DNA of 64,000 bases from positions 3,868,001 to 3,932,000 of the forward strand of contig NZ_CP197471.1 of the NCBI RefSeq assembly GCF_052180215.1. Direction: 5' to 3'. A program made the position numbers and the translations under genes. The first letter of the stretch is position 1, and the number at the start of each line of letters is the position of its first letter. Source of the DNA: Pseudoneobacillus sp052180215 (GTDB lineage: Bacteria > Bacillota > Bacilli > Bacillales > Cytobacillaceae). The notes beneath the pieces are model-generated. The model was not told the DNA's origin. It worked only from the letters and a program-made list of their open reading frames with translations, and did not search any database. Below are positions 8,768 through 16,418 of this stretch, in pieces.

Positions 8768-9409
8768 ATGCTATCTCAATATTATACGGTAAAAGAATTT
8801 GGTGAAAACGAAATCGTGATTGAAAAGTCACGTTTTATTGCTCATGTGAGTCGTGCCGAAACAGAAGAACAAGCACAGGAATTTATTCAATCGATTAAGA
8901 AAAAACATTGGGATGCGACCCATAATTGTTCCGCCTATATAATAGGAGAAAACAATCACATCCAAAAAGCAAACGATGACGGCGAACCAAGCGGTACAGC
9001 TGGTGTCCCGATTTTGGAAGTACTGAAAAAAAAGAATTTAAAAGACACAGTTGTTGTCATAACCCGCTACTTCGGTGGAATAAAATTAGGAGCAGGGGGA
9101 CTGATTCGTGCATATGGCAAAGCCACCTCTGAAGGAATTAAAGCAACAGGTGTGGTGGAACGTCAATTAATGCAAGTCATCCATACTCAAGTTGATTATA
9201 CCTGGCTTGGAAAACTGGAAAATGAAATCAGAAACTCCATCTATCGTCTAAAGGAAATCCACTACCTCGATCATGTTGTCTTTGATACATTCGTAAAAGA
9301 AAGTGACATACGAAAATTTTTGGATTGGATGATAGAACTGACGAATGGTCAAGCTAAAATAAAAAAAGGCGATATTCTTTATCTGGAAGAGGAAATCCCT
9401 GTTAATTAA
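8768..9409 (+). CDS. yvyE: YvyE, IMPACT/YigZ family protein
   Basis: IMPACT-family protein of 213 residues, related to YigZ and the eukaryotic translation regulator IMPACT; the biochemical role in bacteria is not settled. The family core is clear: DGEPSGTAGVP near residue 75 and VVVITRYFGGIKLGAGGLIRAY near 97-118. The C-terminal part is the EF-G-IV-like DUF1949 region. AAAGGAG lies before the ATG. Same neighbour as in B. subtilis, between degS and tagV. Confidence 0.95.
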   Translation: MLSQYYTVKEFGENEIVIEKSRFIAHVSRAETEEQAQEFIQSIKKKHWDATHNCSAYIIGENNHIQKANDDGEPSGTAGVPILEVLKKKNLKDTVVVITRYFGGIKLGAGGLIRAYGKATSEGIKATGVVERQLMQVIHTQVDYTWLGKLENEIRNSIYRLKEIHYLDHVVFDTFVKESDIRKFLDWMIELTNGQAKIKKGDILYLEEEIPVN

Positions 9410-9414
9410 TGAAA

Positions 9415-9421
9415 TTCGACA
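9415..9421 (-). promoter_or_regulatory. Spo0A box upstream of the LCP gene
   Basis: Exact TTCGACA (reverse of TGTCGAA), 126 bp before the LCP start codon. One of seven exact intergenic boxes in this window. Confidence 0.4.
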
Positions 9422-9546
9422 CTTTTCTCCAAAAAATTTCATTTTACGAAAGTTGAAAAAAATTGTAAAATGAAGTTTGGCTCATTCATTTCAATTTTTT
9501 AAAAAAATTGCTTATTAACATTAGCTATTAAAGGGGAAAAATATAT

Positions 9547-10593
9547 ATGTTTAATGAAAGAAGAGCATTAAAATTACAAAAAAAGAAAAAGCGCCGTAAA
9601 AAATGGTTATTTTGGGTGTTAACTCCTCTATTAATTATTGTCCTTGGCGGAGCAGCATATGGCTCCTATCTATATAATAAAGCTGAAGCAGTTGTTTCTA
9701 AATCATATAAACCACTGGAGAGAACTTCCACCAAACGTGTAAAAGAAGTTCACCCTGAATTGGATAACATTACTGTCCTTTTCGCAGGAATAGATGATAG
9801 TGAAACGCGTAATTTTAGTACTGCCTCTAGAACCGATGCTTTAATGTTAGCCACATTTAACGAAAAGCAAAAATCAGTGAAGTTGCTTAGCATCCCACGT
9901 GACTCTTATGTTTACATCCCAAGTAAAGGATATGAAGATAAGATTAATCACGCATACGGTAAGGGTGGCATTACATCAACCATCGAAACCATTGAAGAAC
10001 TTTTAGATATTCCGGTTGATTATTATGTCAAAATGAATTTTGATGCTTTTATTGACGTTGTTGATGCTTTAGGAGGAATTAAGGTAGAAGTCCCTTATGA
10101 GCTTTTTGAAAAAGACTCTAAAGATAGACATAACGCCATTCACCTTCAAAAAGGCCTCCAGGAACTTGATGGTGAAGAAGCACTTGCTTTAGCAAGAACG
10201 AGACACTATGATAGCGATATTTACCGCGGACAACGTCAGCAAGAAATTTTAAAAGCAATTATTTCAAAAGCTGCTTCTGCTAAATCCGTTTCCAAATACG
10301 GTACGGTGATCGAAGCCGTTGGTGATAATATGGAAACTGACTTATCCTTTGATGAAATGAAATCCTTTATTGATTACGCAACAGCAGGAAAGCAACTAGA
10401 TGTTGAAACCTTAACGTTAAAAGGATCAGACTCTAGAATAAATGGTATTTATTACTATCAGCTAGATAAACCTGAGCTTGAAGTGATCAAATCCACTTTG
10501 AAAACCCAATTGAATATTGGTTCAAATGATAATAGTAGTTCTCAATCAGATAAAGAAGAAAATTCAAGTACGACAAAAGTAGCTGGCCAATAG
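9547..10593 (+). CDS. tagV: LytR-CpsA-Psr wall polymer ligase
   Basis: Membrane-anchored LCP phosphotransferase, which in Bacillus moves teichoic acid or other polymers from undecaprenyl carriers to peptidoglycan. Basic N-terminus, one membrane helix (about 20-43), then the LCP domain: FAGIDDSE, SRTDALML, SIPRDSYVYIP, KINHAYGKGG and LARTRHYDSDIYRGQRQQ carrying the conserved Arg and Asp residues. The Ser/Glu-rich tail is short. 348 residues. The position between yvyE and tagO matches B. subtilis tagV (yvhJ). In an SLH cell it could attach the pyruvylated polymer built by TagO and CsaB; this is inference. Confidence 0.9.
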   Translation: MFNERRALKLQKKKKRRKKWLFWVLTPLLIIVLGGAAYGSYLYNKAEAVVSKSYKPLERTSTKRVKEVHPELDNITVLFAGIDDSETRNFSTASRTDALMLATFNEKQKSVKLLSIPRDSYVYIPSKGYEDKINHAYGKGGITSTIETIEELLDIPVDYYVKMNFDAFIDVVDALGGIKVEVPYELFEKDSKDRHNAIHLQKGLQELDGEEALALARTRHYDSDIYRGQRQQEILKAIISKAASAKSVSKYGTVIEAVGDNMETDLSFDEMKSFIDYATAGKQLDVETLTLKGSDSRINGIYYYQLDKPELEVIKSTLKTQLNIGSNDNSSSQSDKEENSSTTKVAGQ

Positions 10594-10608
10594 GTCAGCT
10601 TTTTTTTA
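10578..10608 (+). terminator. Terminator of the LCP gene
   Basis: AGCTG and CAGCT form a stem around the stop codon, followed by eight T. Confidence 0.7.
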
Positions 10609-10617
10609 GGTCTATTT

Positions 10618-10917
10618 TCATACAATGAATTTCTCTTCTATCCTTCCATTACTTTCAAAATTAAACCGTCTGATTCCAATCATTTTTAAAAAGTCCATTA
10701 TTTTTTTCAGAGATACATTTCGGTATTCTTCCAAAATAAAGAATTCCTTACAAAAAGCGATTGTATGCAAAGACTCCTGCTTTTGAAAAATATCACTCGC
10801 ATAAGTATGGATAACGGCTTCCCCAATATTATTTTTTTCTTTCATAAAACGAAAAGAAAAAATAATTTCATCTTCTTGGAAAGAAGGTAAAACCTTCATT
10901 TCAAATTCTTTCTTCAT
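10618..10917 (-). CDS. Hypothetical protein, 99 aa
   Basis: Small soluble protein starting MKKEFEMKVLPSF, with a strong AGAGGTGG site before the ATG. No signal peptide or membrane helix. Alternating beta strands and a C-terminal helix (YRNVSLKKIMDFLKMIG) loosely recall the end of a GNAT-like fold, but no acetyl-CoA loop is visible, so I give no function. Lies convergent to the LCP gene and between it and the pheromone locus. Confidence 0.65.
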   Translation of the reverse strand: MKKEFEMKVLPSFQEDEIIFSFRFMKEKNNIGEAVIHTYASDIFQKQESLHTIAFCKEFFILEEYRNVSLKKIMDFLKMIGIRRFNFESNGRIEEKFIV

Positions 10918-11114
10918 ATGATTCCACCTCTTTATCCTTTTGATTCTACTATATCAAAAGCCCTAAATTGATGTTTTCGCCATTTTACGCCGTTTTTTTG
11001 AAGTTTCACGCCTTTTCGCTTCCTTTTATCGCTTTTCTCCACTAAAATATAATTATAGGAATATTTCAACAAAAAAGTGTTTAGCAGCCGTTTAGCGCAC
11101 GACTATGTTTGAGC
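10918..11114. other. Intergenic region with an orphan promoter-like copy
   Basis: No gene seen. At 11044-11065 there is a 22-bp stretch (from AAAATATAAT to GGAATATT) identical to the -10 region of the PlcR-like regulator at 12226-12247, in the same orientation. TTATCG lies 16-17 bp before its TATAAT. Confidence 0.5.
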
Positions 11115-11300
11115 GCTATCGGACCCCCGTTCCGCTATTTCGATAAAATAGATGTATTTTTCAAGTTTATCGGACTTAGATTCCGCTATTCACCATGTTA
11201 CTTTGAAAATAGGCATATGATTGGTGTAATAACGGAACCAGTGTCCGCAAAAACTCAAAAACAATCGTTTTTCGTTAAATAACGGAACGTGTGTCCTATC
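11115..11300. repeat. Four-unit geometric element, copy 1 (CGGAC type)
   Basis: Two forward units (CGGACnnnnnTTCCGCTATT at about 11120 and 11171) and two reverse units (AATAACGGAACnnnTGTCC at about 11231 and 11281). Distances between anchors are 51, 61 and 50 bp, the same as in the copy at 29680-29866. The interior also has an AAAATA/TATTTT symmetry. Confidence 0.8.
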
Positions 11301-11360
11301 CAATAGATCCACACTCACGCTCAAGAAGAATGTTGTCTTTTGAACAGTCAAGATTAACAT

Positions 11361-11395
11361 AAAAAAATCACCCCTAGTCTTTAGGAGTGATTTCA
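11361..11395 (-). terminator. Terminator of the repeat-peptide gene
   Basis: On the minus strand AAATCACTCCTAA pairs with TAGGGGTGATTT followed by a T run, 13 bp after the stop codon. Confidence 0.85.
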
Positions 11396-11407
11396 GTAGT
11401 TAAGATA

Positions 11408-12085
11408 TTAAATGACAGTTGGTAGACCTAGTGAATAAATGGATGGCAGTTCTACAACTAGAGTTGATTGTTTTGGTGAATAGATAGATGGCAACTCTGC
11501 TACGAATGTTGATTGCTTTGGTGAATAGATAGACGGTAATTCCGCTACGAATGTTGACTTATTTGTTGAATAAATAGACGGTAATTCCGCTACGAATGTT
11601 GATTGTTTTGGTGAATAGATAGACGGTAGCTCTGCTACGAATGTTGACTTATTTGTTGAATAAATAGATGGTAATTCTGCTAGTAATGTTGATTGCTTTG
11701 GTGAATAGATAGACGGTAGCTCTGCTACGAACGTTGACTTATTTGTTGAATAAATAGACGGTAATTCCGCTAGTGATGTTGACTGTTTTGGCGAATAGAT
11801 AGATGGCAGTTCCGCTACGAATGTTGATTGCTTTGGTGAATAGATAGACGGTAATTCCGCTAATAATGTTGATTGCTTTGGTGAATAGATAGACGGTAAT
11901 TCCGCTAATAATGTTGATTGCTTTGGCGAATAAATGGACGGTAGCTCTGCAACATTCACAGATGAGTTTGTCGAATAAATAGATGGTAGTTCTGCAACAT
12001 CAACTTTCTTGTTATCAAGAGTTGCAGCAAAACTAGAAGTTGTTAATATCGTTGCGATTGCTAATATAGAAAAGAATTTTTTCAT
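11408..12085 (-). CDS. Secreted tandem-repeat protein, putative multi-copy pheromone precursor
   Basis: 225-residue protein with a Sec signal peptide (MKKFFSILAIATIL, cleavage probably after SSFAA), then 13 tandem 15-residue units reading [V/L]AELPSIYS[PKQ/TNK]ST[F/L/S]. The core ELPSIYS is kept in all 13 units; only the linker and one V-for-A change vary. The core AELPSIY matches the pattern of the PapR heptapeptide ADLPFEF of the B. cereus PlcR system (A, acidic, L, P, two residues, aromatic). The neighbour transcribed divergently encodes a PlcR-like receptor. My inference is a precursor that releases many copies of a signalling peptide after secretion. An adhesive or wall-associated repeat protein is the alternative. 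GGAGGG precedes the ATG. Confidence 0.85.
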   Translation of the reverse strand: MKKFFSILAIATILTTSSFAATLDNKKVDVAELPSIYSTNSSVNVAELPSIYSPKQSTLLAELPSIYSPKQSTLLAELPSIYSPKQSTFVAELPSIYSPKQSTSLAELPSIYSTNKSTFVAELPSIYSPKQSTLLAELPSIYSTNKSTFVAELPSIYSPKQSTFVAELPSIYSTNKSTFVAELPSIYSPKQSTFVAELPSIYSPKQSTLVVELPSIYSLGLPTVI

Positions 12086-12107
12086 TTTTCTTCCCTCCGC
12101 TAATTTT

Positions 12108-12157
12108 ATAATTCAAATGTCATATTTCTATTAAATCACAAATGTCATTTGAATTAT
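12108..12157. promoter_or_regulatory. Candidate operator of the PlcR-like regulator
   Basis: ATAATTCAAATG (12108-12119) is repeated inverted as CATTTGAATTAT (12146-12157). Within it CAAATGTCATTTG (12139-12151) is a perfect palindrome around one base, and CAAATGTCAT also occurs at 12114-12123, 25 bp away. The palindrome sits just upstream of a weak -35 and a TATAAA -10 for the repeat-peptide gene, the place for an activator site. Confidence 0.6.
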
Positions 12158-12206
12158 TTTGGCGAAATCAGCGATTTTCAGCCTATTTTCTAACAAAATC
12201 TATCAT

Positions 12207-12235
12207 TTACTTAGTCTAGTATCAAAAAATATAAT
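12207..12235 (+). promoter_or_regulatory. Sigma-A promoter of the PlcR-like gene
   Basis: TTACTT at 12207, 17-bp spacer, TATAAT at 12230; the start codon follows 31 bp after the -10. Confidence 0.65.
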
Positions 12236-12265
12236 TATAGGAATATTATGAGGATGTGAGATTAG

Positions 12266-13135
12266 ATGGATCTTTTGGCAATTGGAGAAAAGATTAGAGA
12301 GCTTCGAAAGTTGTTGGGCTTAACCCAAAAAGATGTCGCAGCAGGGATTTGCACCCAGGCGCAAATTAGTAAGATTGAAAATGGAGATGTTGATCCTTAT
12401 GGTTCTACATTATATCAAATTTCTCAACGTTTGGGAGTAGATGTTAATTATTTCTTTGATATTGGTTCGACACCAAGATTAGATTATGTAAAGGAAGTTG
12501 GCCGCCAACTCAATATAACTAGACGGAATTTTAATTATGAAGAAATGAAGCAATTGGTCGAAAATGAAGAACAAAATCCATTGTTCACACAAAATCGAAA
12601 AAATCTACAATTGCTATTATGGCACAAAGGAATATATGAATATGAACTAAATCATAATATCGAAAAAGCTTTTTGCTTATTAGATGAAGCGATTACTCTT
12701 ACCCATTCCAAACATTTTACCGAACGGGAAATCGAGATTCTTTTAAGTAAAGGAGTTATTCTTTTTGAAGAAGGTCGATTAGAGGAAGCACTGTCGATTT
12801 ATAATCCAGCCAAAGAACATTTAAGGCTGCTCCCTCACCTTCAAGATGAAACCATTATAAGCCGATTGTATTATAATACAGCAAGAACTTTGACTCGTTT
12901 AGAGCAATATGAACAATCCATTGCCATTTGCAAAGAGGCAATCCATTGGTGTATCGAAAAAGATAATTTATTTATCCTTGGTGAACTCCACTATCATATT
13001 GGTTATAACTATGAATTAATAAAAAATAATCAGTTAGCGATAAAATATATGGAGAAAGCCTTAACCGTCTTTGACCTCCAGAATGATAAAAAATACTTTG
13101 TGTTTATCGAAAGTAAACTAAAGTCCTTAGCATAA
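12266..13135 (+). CDS. PlcR-like RNPP transcription regulator (HTH-TPR)
   Basis: 289-residue regulator with an N-terminal XRE helix-turn-helix (about 8-63: IRELRKLLGLTQKDVA, then QAQISKIENGDVDPYGSTL) and a C-terminal stack of TPR helices (about 75-285). Length and layout match PlcR (about 285 residues), which binds the re-imported PapR peptide through its TPRs and then activates promoters. The divergent gene encodes a secreted protein with 13 PapR-like cores, and the shared intergenic region has a palindrome that could be the operator. Peptide import would need an Opp permease, not present in this window. Other RNPP types (NprR, Rgg) fit the length less well. Confidence 0.85.
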   Translation: MDLLAIGEKIRELRKLLGLTQKDVAAGICTQAQISKIENGDVDPYGSTLYQISQRLGVDVNYFFDIGSTPRLDYVKEVGRQLNITRRNFNYEEMKQLVENEEQNPLFTQNRKNLQLLLWHKGIYEYELNHNIEKAFCLLDEAITLTHSKHFTEREIEILLSKGVILFEEGRLEEALSIYNPAKEHLRLLPHLQDETIISRLYYNTARTLTRLEQYEQSIAICKEAIHWCIEKDNLFILGELHYHIGYNYELIKNNQLAIKYMEKALTVFDLQNDKKYFVFIESKLKSLA

Positions 13136-13180
13136 ATAGTGGCAATTTAATGTAGCATGCAATACAAAAAATTAATAAAA

Positions 13181-13217
13181 AAAACGGATCCTCCTATAAA
13201 AGGAAGATCCGTTTTTT
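13181..13217. terminator. Bidirectional terminator between the regulator and tagO
   Basis: AAAACGGATC and GATCCGTTTT form a long stem with A and T runs on both sides, between convergent genes. Confidence 0.85.
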
Positions 13218-13218
13218 A

Positions 13219-14280
13219 TTATCTGTCTTTTATCGTTGAAAAACGAATGTCTCTAAAGAATTTTAGTAACGGTCGATGGTTGTGTCCCATTAAACCAATT
13301 TTTTCAGCAAAGACTTCAATCATGAGCAATAATACAGCTATTACCACAAATGATCCCCAAATTTTTGCTTGAGAGAAAATCACCGCTGTTAAACCAAAGA
13401 ACGCTGCCATTGCATAAATAATTAATACCGTTTGTCGGTGTGTATACCCTAAACGTAATAAGCAATGGTGTAAATGTGATTTATCTGGAGCCGATAATGG
13501 CTTCTTATTGACAATTCTTCGGATAATCGCAAAGAATGTATCAGAAATCGGAACACCAAGGATAATGACAGGAACAATGAATGATATGAGGGTTACATTT
13601 TTAAATCCAAGTAAGGATAAAACGGAAATGATGTAACCAAGGAATAATGCTCCTGTATCACCCATAAAGATTTTTGCCGGGTGGAAGTTGTATATTAAGA
13701 AACCTAATGTAGATGCTAATACAATCGACGCAACGGCAACAACAAATCCATCTCCCATAATCACGGCCATACCAGCGATGGTGATTAAAGCAATGGATGA
13801 AACACCTGCTGCTAAACCATCTAAACCGTCAATTAGGTTGATTGCGTTTGTTACACCTACAATCCAAATGATAGTTAACGGAATACTTAAATACCCGAAT
13901 TCAACTTGACCACCGAAAGGAAGGTTGATGAATTCAACATGAACTCCGCCCCAAACCACAACAACTAAAGCTGCTGCAATTTGACCAAACAGTTTAATCT
14001 TAGCAGATAATTCAATCATATCATCCAGAATTCCAGTAATGATAATGATGACACTTCCAAGAATAATCGGTAATGCATACGGATCTTCTGGTCTTAAAAT
14101 CAAGAATCCGATGATAAAACTTAAATATATCGCTAAACCGCCAAGACGTGGCATAATTTTTTGATGGACTTTTCGTTGATTTGGTTTATCTGTTGCACCG
14201 ATTTTAAATGCAAGCTTCTTTACAATCGGAGTGATCACAATTGATGCTAATAAGCAAATAACCAAGGTCAAATAGAACAT
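13219..14280 (-). CDS. tagO: TagO, undecaprenyl-phosphate GlcNAc-1-phosphate transferase
   Basis: Polytopic membrane enzyme that moves GlcNAc-1-P from UDP-GlcNAc to undecaprenyl phosphate, the first step of wall teichoic acid and secondary wall polymer synthesis. Family motifs: GATDKPNQRKVH near the N-terminus, GILDDMIELSAK, NLIDGLDGLAAG, and the late KSHLHHCLLRLGYTHRQ with the HIHH-like metal motif. About ten helices. ATG 14280 has AAGGAGGG at ideal distance and gives 353 residues; the frame continues to 14328 without support. Syntenic with B. subtilis except for the inserted pheromone locus. Confidence 0.95.
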   Translation of the reverse strand: MFYLTLVICLLASIVITPIVKKLAFKIGATDKPNQRKVHQKIMPRLGGLAIYLSFIIGFLILRPEDPYALPIILGSVIIIITGILDDMIELSAKIKLFGQIAAALVVVVWGGVHVEFINLPFGGQVEFGYLSIPLTIIWIVGVTNAINLIDGLDGLAAGVSSIALITIAGMAVIMGDGFVVAVASIVLASTLGFLIYNFHPAKIFMGDTGALFLGYIISVLSLLGFKNVTLISFIVPVIILGVPISDTFFAIIRRIVNKKPLSAPDKSHLHHCLLRLGYTHRQTVLIIYAMAAFFGLTAVIFSQAKIWGSFVVIAVLLLMIEVFAEKIGLMGHNHRPLLKFFRDIRFSTIKDR

Positions 14281-14646
14281 GTAGACCCTCCTTAAAATTA
14301 TCTTACCCAATATAAATGTTCTCAACACTAGTTTTTTTCAAAAGTTTAAGAAAGAAATTTCAATTTACGACAGTTTTTTCAAGAATTACTTTTTCCACTA
14401 TCTACCATCCGTATCGTGTAATCTCATAAAATCTTAGCTACTGATTACATGACCACAACGAATTATATCATAGACTTCTAGAGTTGGGAATAGATTTTAC
14501 ATGATTGAAACAACCGATATTTTTCGACTTTTTCTCCTACAAAATAACTAAATTCGTTAATTTCCTAAATTAGTAAACTGCAATTTTTGTAATCTCTGCT
14601 ATAATAACATTACGAAAGAGTAATAGAATTAATGGGGGTAAATCAA
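14281..14646. other. tagO upstream intergenic region
   Basis: Promoter region for divergent genes. TATAAT at 14600-14605 lies about 42 bp before the next start; no good -35 is seen. No ORF, repeat or stable hairpin found. Confidence 0.35.
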
Positions 14647-14874
14647 TTGAAAAATTACATGAAAAGAAAAGCCTTACCTGTCATTTTAGGTTCTGCCTTA
14701 TTCTTTAGCGTTGGAACGACAGCTTTAGCTGCCAATTCTGAGACCGTAATCGCCAGTGTAGACTGGGTGCTGTCTGTTATTAATCCACTTAGTAAAAAAG
14801 TAGATAATCTTGAGCAAAGAGTGACGGAACTGGAAGCACAAGTACAACAACTAAAAGAACAATTAAATAAATAG
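14647..14874 (+). CDS. Small exported coiled-coil protein
   Basis: 75 residues from the TTG start, which has GGGGGT seven bases upstream; an ATG at 14632 has only AAAGAG. Signal peptide up to about ALA-ANS, then a short amphipathic stretch (VDWVLSVINPLSKK) and a C-terminal heptad coiled coil (VDNLEQRVTELEAQVQQLKEQLNK region). It ends in TAG immediately before the SpoIID/LytB gene, so the two are probably cotranscribed. Function unknown; the coiled coil may assemble with the wall proteins nearby. Confidence 0.7.
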   Translation: MKNYMKRKALPVILGSALFFSVGTTALAANSETVIASVDWVLSVINPLSKKVDNLEQRVTELEAQVQQLKEQLNK

Positions 14875-14888
14875 TGAGGAGTTTAAAA

Positions 14889-16286
14889 ATGAAAAAAACA
14901 CCTGCATTCCTTACTATAATCATTCTTTTTTCCTTATTAGTATGTACAACAAACGGTTTTGCCTCTGGAGGAAGTACTCCTTCACAACCAATCACTTATA
15001 AGACGGAAATAAAGGTTAAATTGTTACCAGCTTCAAGCAGTTTTACAGCCACCTTAAATGGTACCTACGAAATTGTGAATATCGACGATAATACATTAAT
15101 ACCTTTCAGTTCATCTGTTAAGTTCTCCACTGCCAATGGAAAAGTCATCGTAGATTCTAATGGTACGTTAACAACTTCAGCTAAAGGTTTCAAAATTAAT
15201 GAAGTGACCGATACGGAAACGAATGAAGTGACGATTTCAAAAATATTAACCGCTTATGGTGTAAATGATGTTCGTTACCGCGGATCCTTTGAAATTTTAC
15301 CAAGTGCAAATGGCCCTTTATTATTCAACCGATTAGGGATTGAAAATTACTTAAAAGGCGTTGTCACTAGTGAAATGCCATCAAGCTGGCATACCGAAGC
15401 TTTAAAGGCACAAGCCATTGCCGCAAGAAGTTATGCCTACACACAGATTTTGTATAGTAAAGCGAACGGCGGCTATCTTGAAATGACGGTTGCCAGCCAA
15501 GTATATGGCGGTAAAACAAAAGAAACTGCGTCTGGAAATCAAGCCGTGAAGGCAACTGATTCTTTGTATGCTGTATATGATAACAAACCCATCCATGCCT
15601 TTTTCCATTCAAGTTCCGGTGGATATACGGAAAATAGTGAAAACGTTTGGACGAGTGAAGTTCCTTATTTAAAAGCAGTTGAAGACCCATATGATAAACA
15701 TCCTGGTAATTATCATTATGGGTGGGAATCGATTAGCCAAGCATCTGTATTATCCCAAAAATTAAAACTTTCATCCAATCAAGTATTAGCTGGAGTAAAA
15801 GTGGTCGAACGTGGGCCAAGCGGTGCCGCTCAGCAAATCAATGCGACGATTTATGATAAAACTACAAAAGAAAAAACAGATCTGGCCATTCTTCCAAAAT
15901 ATGTATCATCACCAGATAGCTTACGTTCATTCTTTGGAATTTCTTTAAAAAGTATTAAATTTAATGTTTCTGCAGATAGCACTGTTAAAATTAAATTAGC
16001 CAACGGATCGGAAATGAAATCAGATCATCTAGTGGGTTATCAAATGAAAACAGCGGATGGAAACACTTCTTATATAGAAGATATTAATTTGCCTGTAAGA
16101 ACTTTAGATGCTTCTACATCAGTAAAGACCGCACCTTCAACATTCTCGTTTGTCGGCGATGGGTGGGGCCATCTTTTAGGAATGAGCCAATGGGGAGCCC
16201 GCGGTATGGCGGAAGCAGGAATGACCTATGACCAAATCCTGAAGCATTATTATACGGGGATTGAAATTAAAAAAATGGAATTATAA
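14889..16286 (+). CDS. SpoIID/LytB domain protein
   Basis: Exported protein of 465 residues with signal peptide (MKKTPAFLTIIILF). The SpoIID/LytB core is clear: FNRLGIENYLKGVVTSEMPSSW, LKAQAIAARSYAYTQI, VYGG, FFHSSSGGYTENSENVW, and the closing GDGWGHLLGMSQWGARGMAEAG with YDQILKHYYTGIEI. SpoIID is a peptidoglycan lytic enzyme and LytB an amidase enhancer, so this protein likely acts on wall glycan; catalysis by this copy is unproven. GAGGAG lies before ATG 14889; a GTG at 14874 is discarded. Second gene after the coiled-coil protein. Confidence 0.88.
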   Translation: MKKTPAFLTIIILFSLLVCTTNGFASGGSTPSQPITYKTEIKVKLLPASSSFTATLNGTYEIVNIDDNTLIPFSSSVKFSTANGKVIVDSNGTLTTSAKGFKINEVTDTETNEVTISKILTAYGVNDVRYRGSFEILPSANGPLLFNRLGIENYLKGVVTSEMPSSWHTEALKAQAIAARSYAYTQILYSKANGGYLEMTVASQVYGGKTKETASGNQAVKATDSLYAVYDNKPIHAFFHSSSGGYTENSENVWTSEVPYLKAVEDPYDKHPGNYHYGWESISQASVLSQKLKLSSNQVLAGVKVVERGPSGAAQQINATIYDKTTKEKTDLAILPKYVSSPDSLRSFFGISLKSIKFNVSADSTVKIKLANGSEMKSDHLVGYQMKTADGNTSYIEDINLPVRTLDASTSVKTAPSTFSFVGDGWGHLLGMSQWGARGMAEAGMTYDQILKHYYTGIEIKKMEL

Positions 16287-16292
16287 CGAATG

Positions 16293-16325
16293 AAGAGCCA
16301 AACAATAATGTTTGGTTCTTTTTTT
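16293..16325 (+). terminator. Terminator of the SpoIID/LytB gene
   Basis: AAGAGCCAAAC and GTTTGGTTCTT stem followed by seven T. It shows that the frame open from 16290 is not the start of the S-layer gene. Confidence 0.85.
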
Positions 16326-16418
16326 GTATTCCTACATTTTTTTATAAAACATAAATATTATCTTTTCATTTGGACATTCTTTAAGAGAATCATTTTATTC
16401 AGAGAGGATGGATTCAAT

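Noticed and set aside
11408..12085. CRISPR-like 45-bp repeat array
   Set aside because: The repeats are in frame, code for a signal-peptide protein, have no spacers of independent sequence, and there are no cas genes.
16290..16418. Earlier start of the S-layer-like gene
   Set aside because: The stretch contains the terminator of the SpoIID/LytB gene and its translation is not like the family.
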